From: Adlercreutzia sp. ZJ141
Lineage (GTDB): Bacteria; Actinomycetota; Coriobacteriia; Coriobacteriales; Eggerthellaceae
Reading direction: 5' to 3'
NCBI RefSeq assembly: GCF_011038965.1
Contig: NZ_JAAKEB010000017.1
Location: 1-44,653, forward strand
Length of the DNA: 44,653 nt
Shown here: in pieces, positions 20,935 through 28,607 of the stretch
Layout of the letters: each line of letters starts with the position of its first letter
Position numbering within the stretch: position 1 is the first letter of the stretch
The notes under the pieces: generated by a model
What the model was told of the DNA's origin: nothing
What the model saw: the letters and a program-made list of their open reading frames with translations, nothing else
The model's database searches: none
Position numbers and translations under genes: made by a program

Positions 20935-22170
20935 ATGCCCATCTTGAAGGTCATATCCGGGCATGGCGGAACAGGCGGCATCCGCAACTACCTTGAGAAG
21001 GGCGGCCGTGCCCTGGGACGCGATTTCTTGAACCTGCCCTTCGAGGAATGGACGGTCGAGGATCGCGGTGGCAAGGCGCTTGATGTTGAGTGGGACGCCG
21101 AGATGGACGCGACAAGAAGGGCATATGGAACAGACGAGCCGTGGAGAGGGATGCGAGCCAGAACCTTCAAGCACTTCGTCATATCGCCCGACCCCGATGA
21201 CAGCATCGATATGCCAGAGCTTCGCGAGCTTTCGCAAGCCTGGGCGAAGAAGCACTTCGGCAACCACGAGATAGCCATCGTCTACCACGACGACAACGAG
21301 GGCCGCATACCGCATGCGCACATCGTCGTGAACAACGTGGACCTCGTGACGGAGCGAAGGCTTCATACCGACCACCCCGAAGACCTCAACCGCGACCTGC
21401 AGGACATGGCGCGCAAGCGAGGGCTAACAGGTCTCTCGAACGTGATGCCCAAGCGCGGTGAGCGAGACCATGGCGAGGCGCACCCTCGAAGCCGCCAGGC
21501 CGTGTACTTCGGCCGAGCCGAGCGCGAGCTTATGCGCGAGGGCAGCTACTCGTGGGTCGGTGACATCCGCGCGCGGGTGGCCCTTGCCAAGAACACGTCG
21601 CGAAGCGAGGCTGACTTCATGGAGGCGCTCGGGCGTCTTGGCATCGAGGTCTCCGACAACTCGCGAAGCGCCAGGCGCGACGATTGGATATTCGCGTTAG
21701 CCGACCAGCCGACGAGAAGGGTGTCGGGCGAGAGGCTCGGCTACACCTTCGGAAAGCAGATGCTGAAAAGCCGCTTCGAGCGACAGGTTTCGTACCAGCC
21801 TGAGCCAAGGACGGGCAGGGAGATCAGGCACAGGGCTGTTGAGGCGGTTGAGCTCAACGACCTGCAGGACTTAAGCCGCCTTTCGGCTGTGCTCGAAACC
21901 TGTGCCAAGTTCGACGTCCGATACCTGGAGGACTTCGACCGCAGGCTTGCGACTCTGGCCCGGCGCGGGCACGAGGGTACCGAAGGGTTCAGGAGGCTCA
22001 CGGAAGCGCGGGCTTACGTGACGGACAACGGCCTCATGACGAGGCGTGACCGTTGCGACCCAGCCGAGCCCGTGTCCACCCGAAGGCGCGGCAACCAGGG
22101 CAACGCACAGCAGCGCCAACGCACCCAGGAAGCGGAGCGTGTGCGCTACAGGGAGAGGGGCGAGAGATGA
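20935..22170 (+). CDS. Relaxase/mobilisation nuclease (MobP-like)
   Basis: 411 residues. The N-terminal relaxase domain has Y19 in I-R-N-Y-L-E as the candidate nicking tyrosine, then K-H-F-V-I-S (H80), and the metal-binding I-P-H-A-H-I-V-V-N-N (H127, H129). This order fits MOBP-type relaxases that nick oriT and pilot the strand into a recipient. The C-terminal half is Arg-rich and probably binds DNA. The frame is open further upstream, but the ATG at 20935 has GAGGA at good spacing and starts at the conserved M-P-I-L-K. No type IV secretion genes are in the window, so the element would need a helper system (mobilisable, not self-transmissible) unless they lie elsewhere. The last codon overlaps the next gene (ATGA). 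Confidence 0.9.
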   Translation: MPILKVISGHGGTGGIRNYLEKGGRALGRDFLNLPFEEWTVEDRGGKALDVEWDAEMDATRRAYGTDEPWRGMRARTFKHFVISPDPDDSIDMPELRELSQAWAKKHFGNHEIAIVYHDDNEGRIPHAHIVVNNVDLVTERRLHTDHPEDLNRDLQDMARKRGLTGLSNVMPKRGERDHGEAHPRSRQAVYFGRAERELMREGSYSWVGDIRARVALAKNTSRSEADFMEALGRLGIEVSDNSRSARRDDWIFALADQPTRRVSGERLGYTFGKQMLKSRFERQVSYQPEPRTGREIRHRAVEAVELNDLQDLSRLSAVLETCAKFDVRYLEDFDRRLATLARRGHEGTEGFRRLTEARAYVTDNGLMTRRDRCDPAEPVSTRRRGNQGNAQQRQRTQEAERVRYRERGER

Positions 22171-22736
22171 TCGTGAAGATAACCTACGACGACAAGCGCC
22201 TCGACGTCTTCGACACGTCCACGTTCACGTCAGCGCTTCCCTTGGGAAAGCAGAACATGCTCACCAACTTCGAGGTGCGATTCGACGACATGGGATTCGA
22301 CGGACTCTGGCTCACCGCACACAGCTACCGCACAGACGAAACCTTTAAGAAGGATGCCGCCGAAGACGACGTTCCCGTTGCCAGACGTACCAAAGGCTGG
22401 CGCTTCTTGCTTGCATCGGCCGCAGAGCTTGAGCATGTCGAACTTGTCGTGGTCGATGGCGAGGCGGTCGTGAAGCGTGTGCTCGGAGAGCTCATCGACC
22501 TTCAGAGCTTCGACGAGAAGGCCTACGAGTGCATCGGCTCGTCATCGAAGGGCTTACACGAGCGAATCTGCGAGCTGTACTCGTATCTGCGAAAGCTCAC
22601 CGACGAGGCCGAGCCCTGCGTCCCTGGAGTGCCGAGGAGCGTTGTGTCGAAGCTCGTGGCGGCGAAGCTTGCGAGTGAAGCGGAAGAAGACGACGAGGAA
22701 GAGAAATGGGGTGATCTCGATGAGGTTGGCTGGTAG
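22167..22736 (+). CDS. Unknown protein coupled to the relaxase gene
   Basis: 189 residues, very acidic at the C-terminus (E-E-D-D-E-E-E-K-W-G-D). It opens with a beta-rich segment (M-I-V-K-I-T-Y-D-D-K-R-L-D-V-F-D) and has a helical middle with L-H-E-R-I-C-E-L-Y-S-Y-L-R-K-L. The start overlaps the relaxase stop as ATGA, so the two are made together, suggesting a role in mobilisation (accessory, coupling or regulatory). I recognise no family. The frame is open 114 bp upstream inside the relaxase gene, but the overlapping ATG with GAGAGGGGCGAG upstream is the natural start. Confidence 0.7.
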   Translation: MIVKITYDDKRLDVFDTSTFTSALPLGKQNMLTNFEVRFDDMGFDGLWLTAHSYRTDETFKKDAAEDDVPVARRTKGWRFLLASAAELEHVELVVVDGEAVVKRVLGELIDLQSFDEKAYECIGSSSKGLHERICELYSYLRKLTDEAEPCVPGVPRSVVSKLVAAKLASEAEEDDEEEKWGDLDEVGW

Positions 22737-22779
22737 CTTTGTTCGCTGGCTCATCAAGGCAGTGTTTCGGTTCATGTAG
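22720..22779 (+). CDS. Possible 19-aa hydrophobic micro-ORF
   Basis: ATG at 22720 and TAG at 22777-22779, overlapping the end of the previous gene by 17 bp. The product is basic and hydrophobic (M-R-L-A-G-S-F-V-R-W-L-I-K-A-V-F-R-F-M), like a short amphipathic membrane peptide. GGGGTGAT lies upstream at usable spacing. So short an ORF can easily arise by chance; it is listed because its composition is strikingly amphipathic and it fills the gap between two genes. Confidence 0.25.
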   Translation: MRLAGSFVRWLIKAVFRFM

Positions 22780-22785
22780 GGAGTG

Positions 22786-23481
22786 ATGGAGATGAAGAGA
22801 GTTTTCGATTCGATGAAGAGCAGGAAGGTGCGCGGTGTTTGCATCGGTGTTGCTGTTGTTGTCGTTGTGGTCGTGGCCTTTTTGGCCGCGCTCTCAGCAT
22901 GCTCAACTGGAACAGCTGCAAGCGATACCGACTCGAACGAGGTTGTAGCGGCAAACCCTGTCGCGCAAGAGACCAACGAGACCGGTGATAAGGGGGTTTC
23001 GGCTGTTGATGATGGTGCTCGGGAGGAGACTCCGGATGTTGACGCGAGCGGAGAGAACGCCTCTGTGGCAGCGGCTGAACCGATCGTAGCCGAAGCACAG
23101 CCAGCTTCTCAGAGCGCAACCGCACAGGCGAAAGATGTGGCTCTGTCTCCAGGCGAGAACACTTCGGAAAGTGGGGAGTGTCCCACCCCGCCGCAGCCTC
23201 AGAGGAAGTGGGTCGAGGATACCGAGAAGGTCTGGGTTGAGGACAAGGCAGCTTGGATCGAACAGGTTCCGATTTACGGTACCAAGGAGGTCTCGATCTG
23301 CAACGTGTGCGGCGCTGATGTCACGGGCAACACATCGACGCATGGCAAGGCGCACATGCTCGCCGGAGAAGGCTCCGGGCATCACAGTGAGGTCAAGCAG
23401 ATCGTCACCGGTTACAACACCGTGAACCATGCAGCAGAAGGCCATTGGGAAACCAAGGTAATCGGCGGCCATTGGGAATAG
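22786..23481 (+). CDS. Lipoprotein with Cys2-His2-like C-terminal module
   Basis: 231 residues from ATG 22786; an ATG at 22792 is equally possible, both served by AGGGAG. A basic N-terminus, a long Val-rich hydrophobic segment and lipobox L-S-A-C give a lipid-anchored surface protein. A long Ala/Glu/Asp/Ser linker (residues 45-140) lifts a C-terminal module off the membrane. That module has W-V-E-D repeats (K-W-V-E-D-T-E-K-V-W-V-E-D), I-C-N-V-C-G-A-D-V and H-G-K-A-H, a Cys2-His2-like metal site, then E-G-H-W-E and G-G-H-W-E. Such modules occur in Gram-positive surface proteins of unknown role. Its place behind the relaxase suggests surface display by the element, for example in mating contact or exclusion, which is inference. 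Confidence 0.7.
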   Translation: MEMKRVFDSMKSRKVRGVCIGVAVVVVVVVAFLAALSACSTGTAASDTDSNEVVAANPVAQETNETGDKGVSAVDDGAREETPDVDASGENASVAAAEPIVAEAQPASQSATAQAKDVALSPGENTSESGECPTPPQPQRKWVEDTEKVWVEDKAAWIEQVPIYGTKEVSICNVCGADVTGNTSTHGKAHMLAGEGSGHHSEVKQIVTGYNTVNHAAEGHWETKVIGGHWE

Positions 23482-23597
23482 ATCCGAAGAGCCCGAGAAA
23501 TCGTCGATTATTCGGCAATCGTTGTTTCTGAGTCCACGGTCATAGAGGATAATGTTCCTATACTTCCTCTTTATTTCTGCTTAAGAAAGGTGCTTCC

Positions 23598-24512
23598 GTG
23601 TCAGAAGATGTCTTAGAAGTGCAAGTTGGAGAGAATCCAGGACGTTTTATCCACGTCTTAAGAAACCAGCAGGTAATTATCGACTCTGATCTTGCGTTTC
23701 TGTATGAAGTTGAGACGAAGTACCTCAACAGGGTTGCGAATAGACACGCTGACAGATTCCCCGAGGATTTTCGCTTCCAGTTGAAAAAAGAGGAATACGC
23801 AAGTTTGAGGTGCCAAATTGTCACCTCAAACGATACCGAGGGCGGACGTGGTGGCAGGCGCTATATACCTTATGCCTACACCGAGCAGGGAATCGCTATG
23901 CTTTCCGGGCTGCTAAACAGCCAAAAGGCGATCCAAGTAAGCGTTGGCATCATGAGAGCCTTCGTTGAGATGAGGAAGTTCATCGCGAACAACGCCACCC
24001 TTCTTGACCGTATGGCAACGATCGAACACAGGCAACTCGAATACCAGCAGAGCACCGACGAGCGGTTCGACAGGGTCTTCGGCTATCTTGATGCCCATGC
24101 TCTGCCGAGCCAGAAGGTCTTTTTCAAGGGTGAAGTGCTCGATGCTTTCATGCTGCTCACCGACTTGGTTAAAACTGCAGAGAAGAGCGTAACTGTGGTC
24201 GATGGTTACGTTGACGAGAAGACGCTGAACATACTTTCGAAGAAGAGGGATGGCGTTGAGTGCCGACTGGTAACTTATCCGTCTGCGATCCTCGCCGCGT
24301 CGGATGTGAACGTATTCGAATCCCAATACGGGACGTTGCAAGTTTGTAGGACCAGCGACTTTCATGACAGGTTTCTGATCATCGACGACGAGACCGTCTA
24401 TCATGTCGGTGCTTCTCTCAAGGATGCCGGAAAAAAGACTTTTGCTCTTGCACTTCTTAATGACGATGAAATAAAAGGAACTCTTTTGAGTAAGCTTGAA
24501 GAGGAGTTCTGA
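23598..24512 (+). CDS. ORF6N-domain DNA-binding protein with PLD-like C-terminal domain
   Basis: 304 residues. Residues about 15-110 are an ORF6N (KilA-N-associated) domain (V-I-I-D-S-D-L-A-F-L-Y-E-V-E-T-K-Y-L-N-R, F-P-E-D-F-R-F-Q-L, then Y-A-Y-T-E-Q-G-I-A-M-L). A helical linker follows. The C-terminal 130 residues resemble a phospholipase D-like half-site (F-H-D-R-F-L-I-I-D with V-Y-H-V-G-A-S-L). The protein is cytoplasmic and probably binds DNA; ORF6N proteins come from phages and mobile elements. The GTG at 23598 has AAGAAAGG upstream. The first 116 bp before it show only a small hairpin-like stretch and a GATAAT. It is the last gene before the IS21 element. Confidence 0.8.
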   Translation: MSEDVLEVQVGENPGRFIHVLRNQQVIIDSDLAFLYEVETKYLNRVANRHADRFPEDFRFQLKKEEYASLRCQIVTSNDTEGGRGGRRYIPYAYTEQGIAMLSGLLNSQKAIQVSVGIMRAFVEMRKFIANNATLLDRMATIEHRQLEYQQSTDERFDRVFGYLDAHALPSQKVFFKGEVLDAFMLLTDLVKTAEKSVTVVDGYVDEKTLNILSKKRDGVECRLVTYPSAILAASDVNVFESQYGTLQVCRTSDFHDRFLIIDDETVYHVGASLKDAGKKTFALALLNDDEIKGTLLSKLEEEF

Positions 24513-24544
24513 TCTGGTGTAGCGCATCGAAAGCGTAAATCCCC

Positions 24545-24638
24545 TGCGTATTACGTTTTTTCCGGTGTGGTGTTCCATGGTTCGTCGGTGCGCCGTTCCA
24601 CGGCGCGTCGGTGCGCGCTTGCGCGCAAAATCGGTGCG
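24545..24638. repeat. IS21 left terminal repeat array
   Basis: Four TCGGTGCG-like boxes at 24562, 24585, 24608 and 24631, spaced exactly 23 bp, are the likely transposase binding sites at the istB end. The flanking part of each unit also repeats (GTTCCA-YGG). The first 33 bp recur unchanged at 15767-15799. Confidence 0.8.
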
Positions 24639-24691
24639 GGCGAGCCGCATGACCACACCCACACCTGTGATTCCGTTATCTTGGCTTGCAG

Positions 24692-25435
24692 TTAGCCAAT
24701 ATTGCTCATACGCTTGCGCATTGATTCGTCGCCCTCGATATGGATGACATAGGAGTTGTGAACAATGCGATCTACTATCGCCTCGGCGATGGCATCACCT
24801 CCAAGCTTCTTTGCCCAGCCGCCTGCTCCAAACTGGGAGCATAGCATTATGGATCCCCGCATGTTGCGCGCCTCGACGATCTCGAGCACCTCGCGGGCCT
24901 CGCCTTCCTTGAGAGGCTCCAACATCCAATCATCGATTATCAATAAATCACACTTCACGTATTTCTTTTTCACCTTGATCCATTCTTCGTCCTTTTTGAC
25001 GCAAAGATCGTCAAGCATCTCGGGCAAGCGTACATATCGCACGCTGTAAAATGCATTGCATGCAGCAACGCCAAGGGCACACCCGACCCAAGTTTTTCCA
25101 GCACCGGTCGCTCCTGTCACCACGACGTTGCGGGCATCCCGCACCCAGCCGCACCCCGCCAGTTCAACGATGCGGTCGCGGTCGAGCTTGCGGTCGGGGT
25201 CGTAGCGGATGTTTGCGACGTTGGCGTCAGGCGCGGAGAACGCAGCCTGCCGCAGAAGACGCATGCGTCTGTTGACGCGACGCGCATCCCACTCGGCATC
25301 GACGATCATCGCAAGGCGCTCGTCGAAGTCCATCTCCGTTGTGCCCGGCGCATCCCCGAGGTCGCGGTAGGTCCTTGCCATCGTTGTCATCCTCATCTCG
25401 AACAGCTTGTCTATCGTCGATTGCATCGCCACCAT
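24692..25435 (-). CDS. istB: IstB, IS21 helper ATPase
   Basis: 247 residues. AAA+ ATPase related to DnaC/DnaA: Walker A G-A-T-G-A-G-K-T (about residues 108-115), Walker B L-L-I-I-D-D-W, and sensor region I-V-D-R-I-V-H-N-S-Y. It regulates target choice and stimulates the IstA transposase. The ATG at 25435 follows the istA stop by two bases, with AAGGAGGAATAGTC between, so the pair is translationally coupled as in all IS21 elements. Length is normal. Complete. Confidence 0.95.
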   Translation of the reverse strand: MVAMQSTIDKLFEMRMTTMARTYRDLGDAPGTTEMDFDERLAMIVDAEWDARRVNRRMRLLRQAAFSAPDANVANIRYDPDRKLDRDRIVELAGCGWVRDARNVVVTGATGAGKTWVGCALGVAACNAFYSVRYVRLPEMLDDLCVKKDEEWIKVKKKYVKCDLLIIDDWMLEPLKEGEAREVLEIVEARNMRGSIMLCSQFGAGGWAKKLGGDAIAEAIVDRIVHNSYVIHIEGDESMRKRMSNIG

Positions 25436-25437
25436 GA

Positions 25438-26994
25438 CTATTCCTCCTTGCTATCTTCGTTTTCCGTCTTTTGGGTGGTGTCGGTACTGTCGTAGTAGTC
25501 GCTACCGCGCAGGTAGGCATGAACATCCGATTCATCGGTGTTTTCGGCTGCGAGCTTTGACGCTATGGTCTTTACCGTCTTGTAGCTGGGGTTGCGCGAG
25601 TACTCGAGCGCCTTTGCGCACGCTTCCTCTAGAATCCCATCCCCATGGCGTCGTCCTAAGTCGAGCAAAGCCCGGCAGGTACGATAGGCCTGCTGCTCAA
25701 CTGTCCTTGAGCGCAGCATCGCGTCGACGACAGCGGCAACTGAAGGTCCTTTCTCTGCAGCCCACCTGCGGAACCTGTCGCCATTCCACTCGGCAAAGTC
25801 ACGGTGCGCATCAGGCATGTGCTCGGGGTTGGTGGAGTACTGACCCTTAGCGCCGTGGAGACGTGGATGGGTCGCCACACGCTCGCCATCGACAGCGATA
25901 ACGACGGCGGTAGATGTCGCGGATATGTCAGCCTTCTTTCTCAGGCACGTAAACGGCACCGAGTAGAACATACCCTCGAAGGACACGTGATAGTTAAACT
26001 GTACGGTGGCGGACTTGTGCACGACGATTCTGTACGGGTGCGCCGGCAGTGGGATGAGTGAGTCCTTCTCCTGGCCGAGATACTCGCTTTTCCTGCTGCC
26101 ATCGCGCTTCTGGAACGGGCGTGCGTTTATGGCCGCAATCTTGGCAGAAAGCGCCGTGTTAAGCTCATCGAGCGACAAAAAGACCCGATTGCGCAGAGGC
26201 GCCATCGCCTGGCGCTCGACAAGGCCGACAGCAGCTTCCACAGACCCTTTGTCGCGCGGACGCCTAGGGCGGGCAGGTACCACCGCGCATCCGTAGTGTT
26301 CGGCCATGCGGCGGTACTGCTCATTTATGATGAGCTCGTTAAGCGTGTTTTTAGTTACGCTGGTCTTGCAATTATCTGGAACCAGTATTGGCGTTGAGCC
26401 ACCGAAGAATGAGAATGCGTGCACATGCGCTGTCACCCACGATTCCTCGCCCATGTTGGGGAAGGCTTCGGCGAATATGTACTGCGACCACGGCAGGCAT
26501 GCGACAAATACCCACGCTTTTCTGGCCAGACCCGTGTCTGGGTCATAGTACTCCGCGCGGTCACCAGCCCAATCAACTTCTATCTTCTCACCGCATTTAC
26601 AGCCAACGCGCATCGTGAAGGCGTTTTCCTCGGCCCATTTGCGTTGCCGCTGACAAAACGCCGAGTATTGGTAGGGTTCGCCACCTGAGGCGATAGCCTC
26701 CTCGCAATACTCGTTCCAGCAAAGCGTAAGCGTCATGCCCCGACGCATGAGTTCGGCGTCTACCTTCTCGTGATCGATCGGGTGCTTTGACGAGCGGGAT
26801 TCGGCTTTCGGGTAGAGTCTTGTTCGTATCGCCGCATCGTCCATTTCCTCAGGCAGCGGCCACGACAACCCATTTGCGCGCGCTCGCTTCTCGACCTCCT
26901 GCACAGTCGACTGTGCACATCCGCATGAATGGGCAGTGTTGTACTGGCTCACCCCCATCGACCTTAATCGCAGGATCTCTCTGTACTTGACCAT
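25438..26994 (-). CDS. istA: IstA, IS21 transposase
   Basis: 518 residues. The N-terminal helix-turn-helix is S-Q-Y-N-T-A-H-S-C-G-C-A-Q-S-T-V-Q. The retroviral-integrase (rve) core has the DDE triad at about D141 (V-D-W-A-G-D), D207 (V-P-D-N-C-K-T) and E253 (K-G-S-V-E-A-A-V). The C-terminal domain has the beta-barrel start Y-H-V-S-F-E-G-M-F-Y-S-V-P. It cuts and joins the element ends. The ATG at 26994 has AGAAAGGGAATCACA upstream. An intact DDE triad and full length suggest activity. Confidence 0.95.
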   Translation of the reverse strand: MVKYREILRLRSMGVSQYNTAHSCGCAQSTVQEVEKRARANGLSWPLPEEMDDAAIRTRLYPKAESRSSKHPIDHEKVDAELMRRGMTLTLCWNEYCEEAIASGGEPYQYSAFCQRQRKWAEENAFTMRVGCKCGEKIEVDWAGDRAEYYDPDTGLARKAWVFVACLPWSQYIFAEAFPNMGEESWVTAHVHAFSFFGGSTPILVPDNCKTSVTKNTLNELIINEQYRRMAEHYGCAVVPARPRRPRDKGSVEAAVGLVERQAMAPLRNRVFLSLDELNTALSAKIAAINARPFQKRDGSRKSEYLGQEKDSLIPLPAHPYRIVVHKSATVQFNYHVSFEGMFYSVPFTCLRKKADISATSTAVVIAVDGERVATHPRLHGAKGQYSTNPEHMPDAHRDFAEWNGDRFRRWAAEKGPSVAAVVDAMLRSRTVEQQAYRTCRALLDLGRRHGDGILEEACAKALEYSRNPSYKTVKTIASKLAAENTDESDVHAYLRGSDYYDSTDTTQKTENEDSKEE

Positions 26995-27061
26995 TGTGAT
27001 TCCCTTTCTCTCGATGGCCTAAGAGACGCCCATTGCGTCTCTGCGATCGATTCTAGAAAGG

Positions 27062-27085
27062 AAAAAAGCCCGGCATCGCCGGGCT
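27062..27085 (-). terminator. Terminator inside the IS21 right end, upstream of istA
   Basis: On the minus strand an 8-bp stem (AGCCCGGC/GCCGGGCT, loop GAT) is followed by TTTTTT. It stops transcription entering from outside before istA. This is a common self-limiting device in insertion sequences. Confidence 0.8.
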
Positions 27086-27102
27086 GGGAAAATGCATCGG
27101 TG

Positions 27103-27173
27103 TACACCGACAGATCATGGAACGGCGCACCGATGCGCCGTGGAATCACGCACCGATTGGCGCGTAATATTCA
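27103..27173. repeat. IS21 right terminal repeat array
   Basis: Three boxes (TCGGTGCG-like on the minus strand) at 27149-27156, 27126-27133 and 27103-27110 are spaced 23 bp, mirroring the left end. The innermost is degenerate (TCGGTGTA). Confidence 0.8.
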
Positions 27174-27178
27174 TCCCC

Positions 27179-27482
27179 TACTTATAATCCCAGCAAGCCG
27201 TCGTGCTTGGGACATGTGGTGGTGGTATTAAATGCGGCCATTCTTTCGGTTCGACGGGAGTTCAACCGGCTTGGCAGGCGTTGCCGCGTTTCCTAACGCG
27301 GCAATTCGACATAGCGCTATATGCTGTGACAGCTTCGACCTCCCATCTTGGGTTTGTTGATAAGGTGTTTGCCACAGCAGGGCTTTGATGCCACTGTACT
27401 TGTTGATGAAAAACCTCCGAAGTTTTGTAAGAGCCGATCCACCTAACTGGGACTGGTCCTAGTTGTATATGGGGTGGCTCCT
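27179..27482. other. Intergenic region after the polysaccharide operon
   Basis: No ORF is supported. A perfect 10-bp hairpin TTGCCGCGTT/AACGCGGCAA with a 4-nt loop lies at 27281-27304, and a weaker stem AACTGGGA/TCCTAGTT just after position 27447. Neither carries a U-tract on the minus strand, so the operon's terminator may be Rho-dependent. Confidence 0.4.
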
Positions 27483-28589
27483 TTACAGTTCCTTTGCGAG
27501 CACATCGGCTATGCGTTCGCTTGCGTGCCCGTCGCCGTAGGGGTTGGATGCATGCGACATCGACTCGTAAGCGGTGCGATCGTCCAGCAAAAGCGAGAAC
27601 TCTCGGTAGATAGTCGTCTCCTCGGTGCCGACCAGGCGCAGCGTGCCTGCCGCCACGCCCTCGGGGCGCTCGGTGTTGTCGCGCATGACGAGCACGGGCT
27701 TGCCGAGCGAGGGAGCTTCCTCCTGAATGCCGCCCGAGTCGGTGAGGATGAGGTGCGATCTCGCCATGAAGTTGTGAAAGTCCACGACTTCCAGAGGCTC
27801 AATGATGCGCAAGCGGTCGAAGCCATCCAACTCCTCGTGCGCGGCTTTGCGAACAAGCGGGTTCATGTGTATGGGATAAATCGCCTTCGTGTCGGGGTGC
27901 TCTTCCATAACACGCCGGATTGCACGGAACATACGGTGCATCGGCTCACCCAAGTTCTCGCGGCGATGAGCCGTTATAAGGAAGAGACGACTTCCAGCAG
28001 CCCAATCGAGTTCAGGGTGAGAGTAGCCGTCGCGCACCGTGGTACGCAATGCGTCGATGCCAGTATTGCCGGTAACGAAAATGTGCTCCACGGGCTTGGC
28101 CTCGTCAAGCAGGTTCTGGCGCGAGGTCTCCGTGGGCGCAAAGTACCAGCGGGACGCCACGTCCACTGCCTGCCGGTTGAACTCCTCGGGCCAGGGGCTA
28201 TATAGGTCACGTGTGCGTAGGCCTGCCTCCACGTGCCCTATGGGGATTTGTAGATAGAACGCCGCGAGAGCCGCAGCGAACGAGGTCGTTGTATCCCCGT
28301 GCACAAGCACGCCATCCGGCCTCTCGCTCTCAAGCACATCCTTGATCTTCAACAGTACGTCGCAGGTCACATCGAAGAGTGTCTGCCCAGGCCTCATAAT
28401 TGACAAGTCATGATCTGGCACGACATTGAAGACCCGTAACACCTGGTCGAGCATCTCACGGTGCTGACCTGTCACGCAGACGATCGTTTCAAACTCATCG
28501 GATCTACTCTTAAGCTCCTTTACGAGTGGACACATCTTTATCGCCTCTGGACGCGTCCCGAAGACGAGCATTATCTTGATTTTGCACAT
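27483..28589 (-). CDS. wecB: UDP-N-acetylglucosamine 2-epimerase (non-hydrolysing)
   Basis: 368 residues, full length. GT-B fold epimerase that interconverts UDP-GlcNAc and UDP-ManNAc in the cytoplasm. Family landmarks are V-F-G-T-R-P-E-A-I-K at the N-terminus, V-H-G-D-T-T-T-S, H-V-E-A-G-L-R-T, T-A-H-R-R-E-N and T-D-S-G-G-I-Q-E-E. It supplies UDP-ManNAc, consistent with a WecG/TagA-type transferase in the same operon. It is the last gene of the minus-strand operon, 18 bp after the SGNH-like gene. The ATG at 28589 has GAGAGGTTTCGG upstream. Confidence 0.95.
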   Translation of the reverse strand: MCKIKIMLVFGTRPEAIKMCPLVKELKSRSDEFETIVCVTGQHREMLDQVLRVFNVVPDHDLSIMRPGQTLFDVTCDVLLKIKDVLESERPDGVLVHGDTTTSFAAALAAFYLQIPIGHVEAGLRTRDLYSPWPEEFNRQAVDVASRWYFAPTETSRQNLLDEAKPVEHIFVTGNTGIDALRTTVRDGYSHPELDWAAGSRLFLITAHRRENLGEPMHRMFRAIRRVMEEHPDTKAIYPIHMNPLVRKAAHEELDGFDRLRIIEPLEVVDFHNFMARSHLILTDSGGIQEEAPSLGKPVLVMRDNTERPEGVAAGTLRLVGTEETTIYREFSLLLDDRTAYESMSHASNPYGDGHASERIADVLAKEL

Positions 28590-28607
28590 CCGAAACCTCT
28601 CTAACGT

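Larger units (their letters stand above)
24545..27173 (-). mobile_element. Complete IS21-family insertion sequence (2,629 bp)
   Basis: The ends read TGCGTATTACG (left) and, reversed, TGAATATTACG (right), both starting with TG as in the IS21 family. They are flanked by the direct repeat TCCCC (24540-24544 and 27174-27178), a 5-bp target duplication. TCGGTGCG-type boxes recur every 23 bp inside the ends: at 24562, 24585, 24608 and 24631 on the left, and at 27149, 27126 and 27103 (complement) on the right. The outermost boxes are exactly 17 bp from each tip. istA and istB are both intact, so the copy looks active. A strong hairpin terminator at 27062-27085 lies upstream of istA. Confidence 0.9.

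Noticed and set aside
27281-27304. Hairpin as a definite terminator of the polysaccharide operon
   Set aside because: The stem is perfect, but it lies about 180 bp from the last stop and has no U-tract on the minus strand.
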